This document shows positions 63,647 through 64,000 of a stretch of DNA of 64,000 bases, one piece after another. Below the pieces are notes generated by a model. It worked only from the letters and a program-made list of their open reading frames with translations, was not told where the DNA came from and searched no databases. Source of the DNA: Anaerolineae bacterium (lineage in GTDB: Bacteria; Chloroflexota; Anaerolineae; Aggregatilineales; Aggregatilineaceae); contig JAFGHR010000063.1 in assembly GCA_016930015.1 (NCBI GenBank), positions 1 through 64,000 on the forward strand. The letters run 5' to 3'. The first letter of the stretch is position 1. Every line of letters begins with the position of its first letter. A program made the position numbers and the translations under genes.

Positions 63647-64000
63647 ATCCGAATCGCGGTTTTAGGGATCGGTGCGATGGGTTGTATGTTCGGTGCGCAT
63701 CTCAGCCCGCACGCCGACGTAACGCTGATCGGTCGCTGGCCCGACCAATTACACGCATTACGACGCGGTCCGCTGCGGCTTTTCGCGCCTGATGGGACCG
63801 AGGATTCCGTCCGGCTGCGGGCTACGGATGATCTGGACGCTGTTGGTGCAGTGGATATCGCGCTGGTGGTGACCAAGACGCCCAAAACAGCAGCAGCGGC
63901 TGATGCGGCTGCACGTGTGCTCGCCCCCGGCGGCCTGGTTATTTCGCTGCAAAACGGGCTTGGTAACCAGGCGGTGATCGCGCGTGTACTTGGTGCGGAG
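63647..64000 (+). CDS. panE: 2-dehydropantoate 2-reductase, 5' part, apparent ATC start
   Basis: The frame reads IRIAVLGIGAMGCMFGAHLS, the NADP-binding GxGxxG Rossmann start of ketopantoate reductase, then VDIALVVTKTPKT and PGGLVISLQNGLGN, and runs off the window at residue 118 or so. It reduces ketopantoate to pantoate. No ATG, GTG or TTG lies between the in-frame stop at 63620 and the domain. A perfect GGAGG ends six bases before ATC 63647, exactly where Met should be (M-R-I-A-V is usual). Either AUC initiation or a base error. The first in-frame ATG would delete the dinucleotide-binding loop. Confidence 0.85.
   Translation, partial: MRIAVLGIGAMGCMFGAHLSPHADVTLIGRWPDQLHALRRGPLRLFAPDGTEDSVRLRATDDLDAVGAVDIALVVTKTPKTAAAADAAARVLAPGGLVISLQNGLGNQAVIARVLGAE

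Overview
The window looks like the chromosome of a Chloroflexota bacterium, probably Anaerolineae or a close relative. This is inferred from gene content and style: a giant DUF11/SdrD-type surface protein, a sortase, Thr/Pro-rich linkers, a PAC2-family protein, a Hox hydrogenase and T-box control of a tRNA synthetase gene. No rRNA or other species marker is present, so the assignment is tentative.

Layout. 1-300 holds a terminator and a 182-bp MITE-like element. 296-1915 (-) is a GT-C membrane glycosyltransferase. 2027-6293 (+) is a leuS unit: consensus promoter, leucine T-box leader with a complete tRNA-Ala(GGC) inside it, two small ORFs, an unusually long leuS and a terminator. 6312-21702 (-) is dominated by one 14.6-kb gene for a surface protein of about 4,870 residues that carries both an LPQTG sorting signal and a C-terminal sortase; a peptidase S51-like gene follows it. 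22087-25551 holds a small unknown gene and a feoABC ferrous-iron operon. 25782-30116 holds an unknown gene, exonuclease III, a GT4 glycosyltransferase and a metallophosphoesterase. 30204-33928 (-) is a sugar/glycerol-phosphate-type ABC importer without its ATPase. 34190-38110 holds an unknown gene, a membrane-anchored isoaspartyl methyltransferase and a polytopic spermidine-synthase-like protein. 38190-43539 (-) is hoxEFUYHW, an NAD-linked bidirectional [NiFe] hydrogenase with its maturation protease. A 720-bp AT-rich gap precedes 44263-45132, which encodes an RRM plus PHAX-type RNA-binding protein.

45238-60868 (+) is a tightly packed run of 15 genes for a surface polysaccharide: eight or nine glycosyltransferases (GT2, GT4, GT10), FkbM and class I methyltransferases, a Wzm/Wzt-type ABC exporter, sulfotransferases (one fused to a glycosyltransferase, one a remnant). 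They suggest a methylated, sulfated and possibly fucosylated glycan assembled inside and exported by the ABC system. The last 3 kb hold a frameshifted PAC2 gene (-), msrA (-), panB (+) and the start of panE (+), which runs off the window.

The strongest leads are the adhesin-sortase single chain, the T-box interrupted by a tRNA, the bacterial RRM-PHAX protein, the glycosyltransferase-sulfotransferase fusion, and two genes whose best start codon is ATC.
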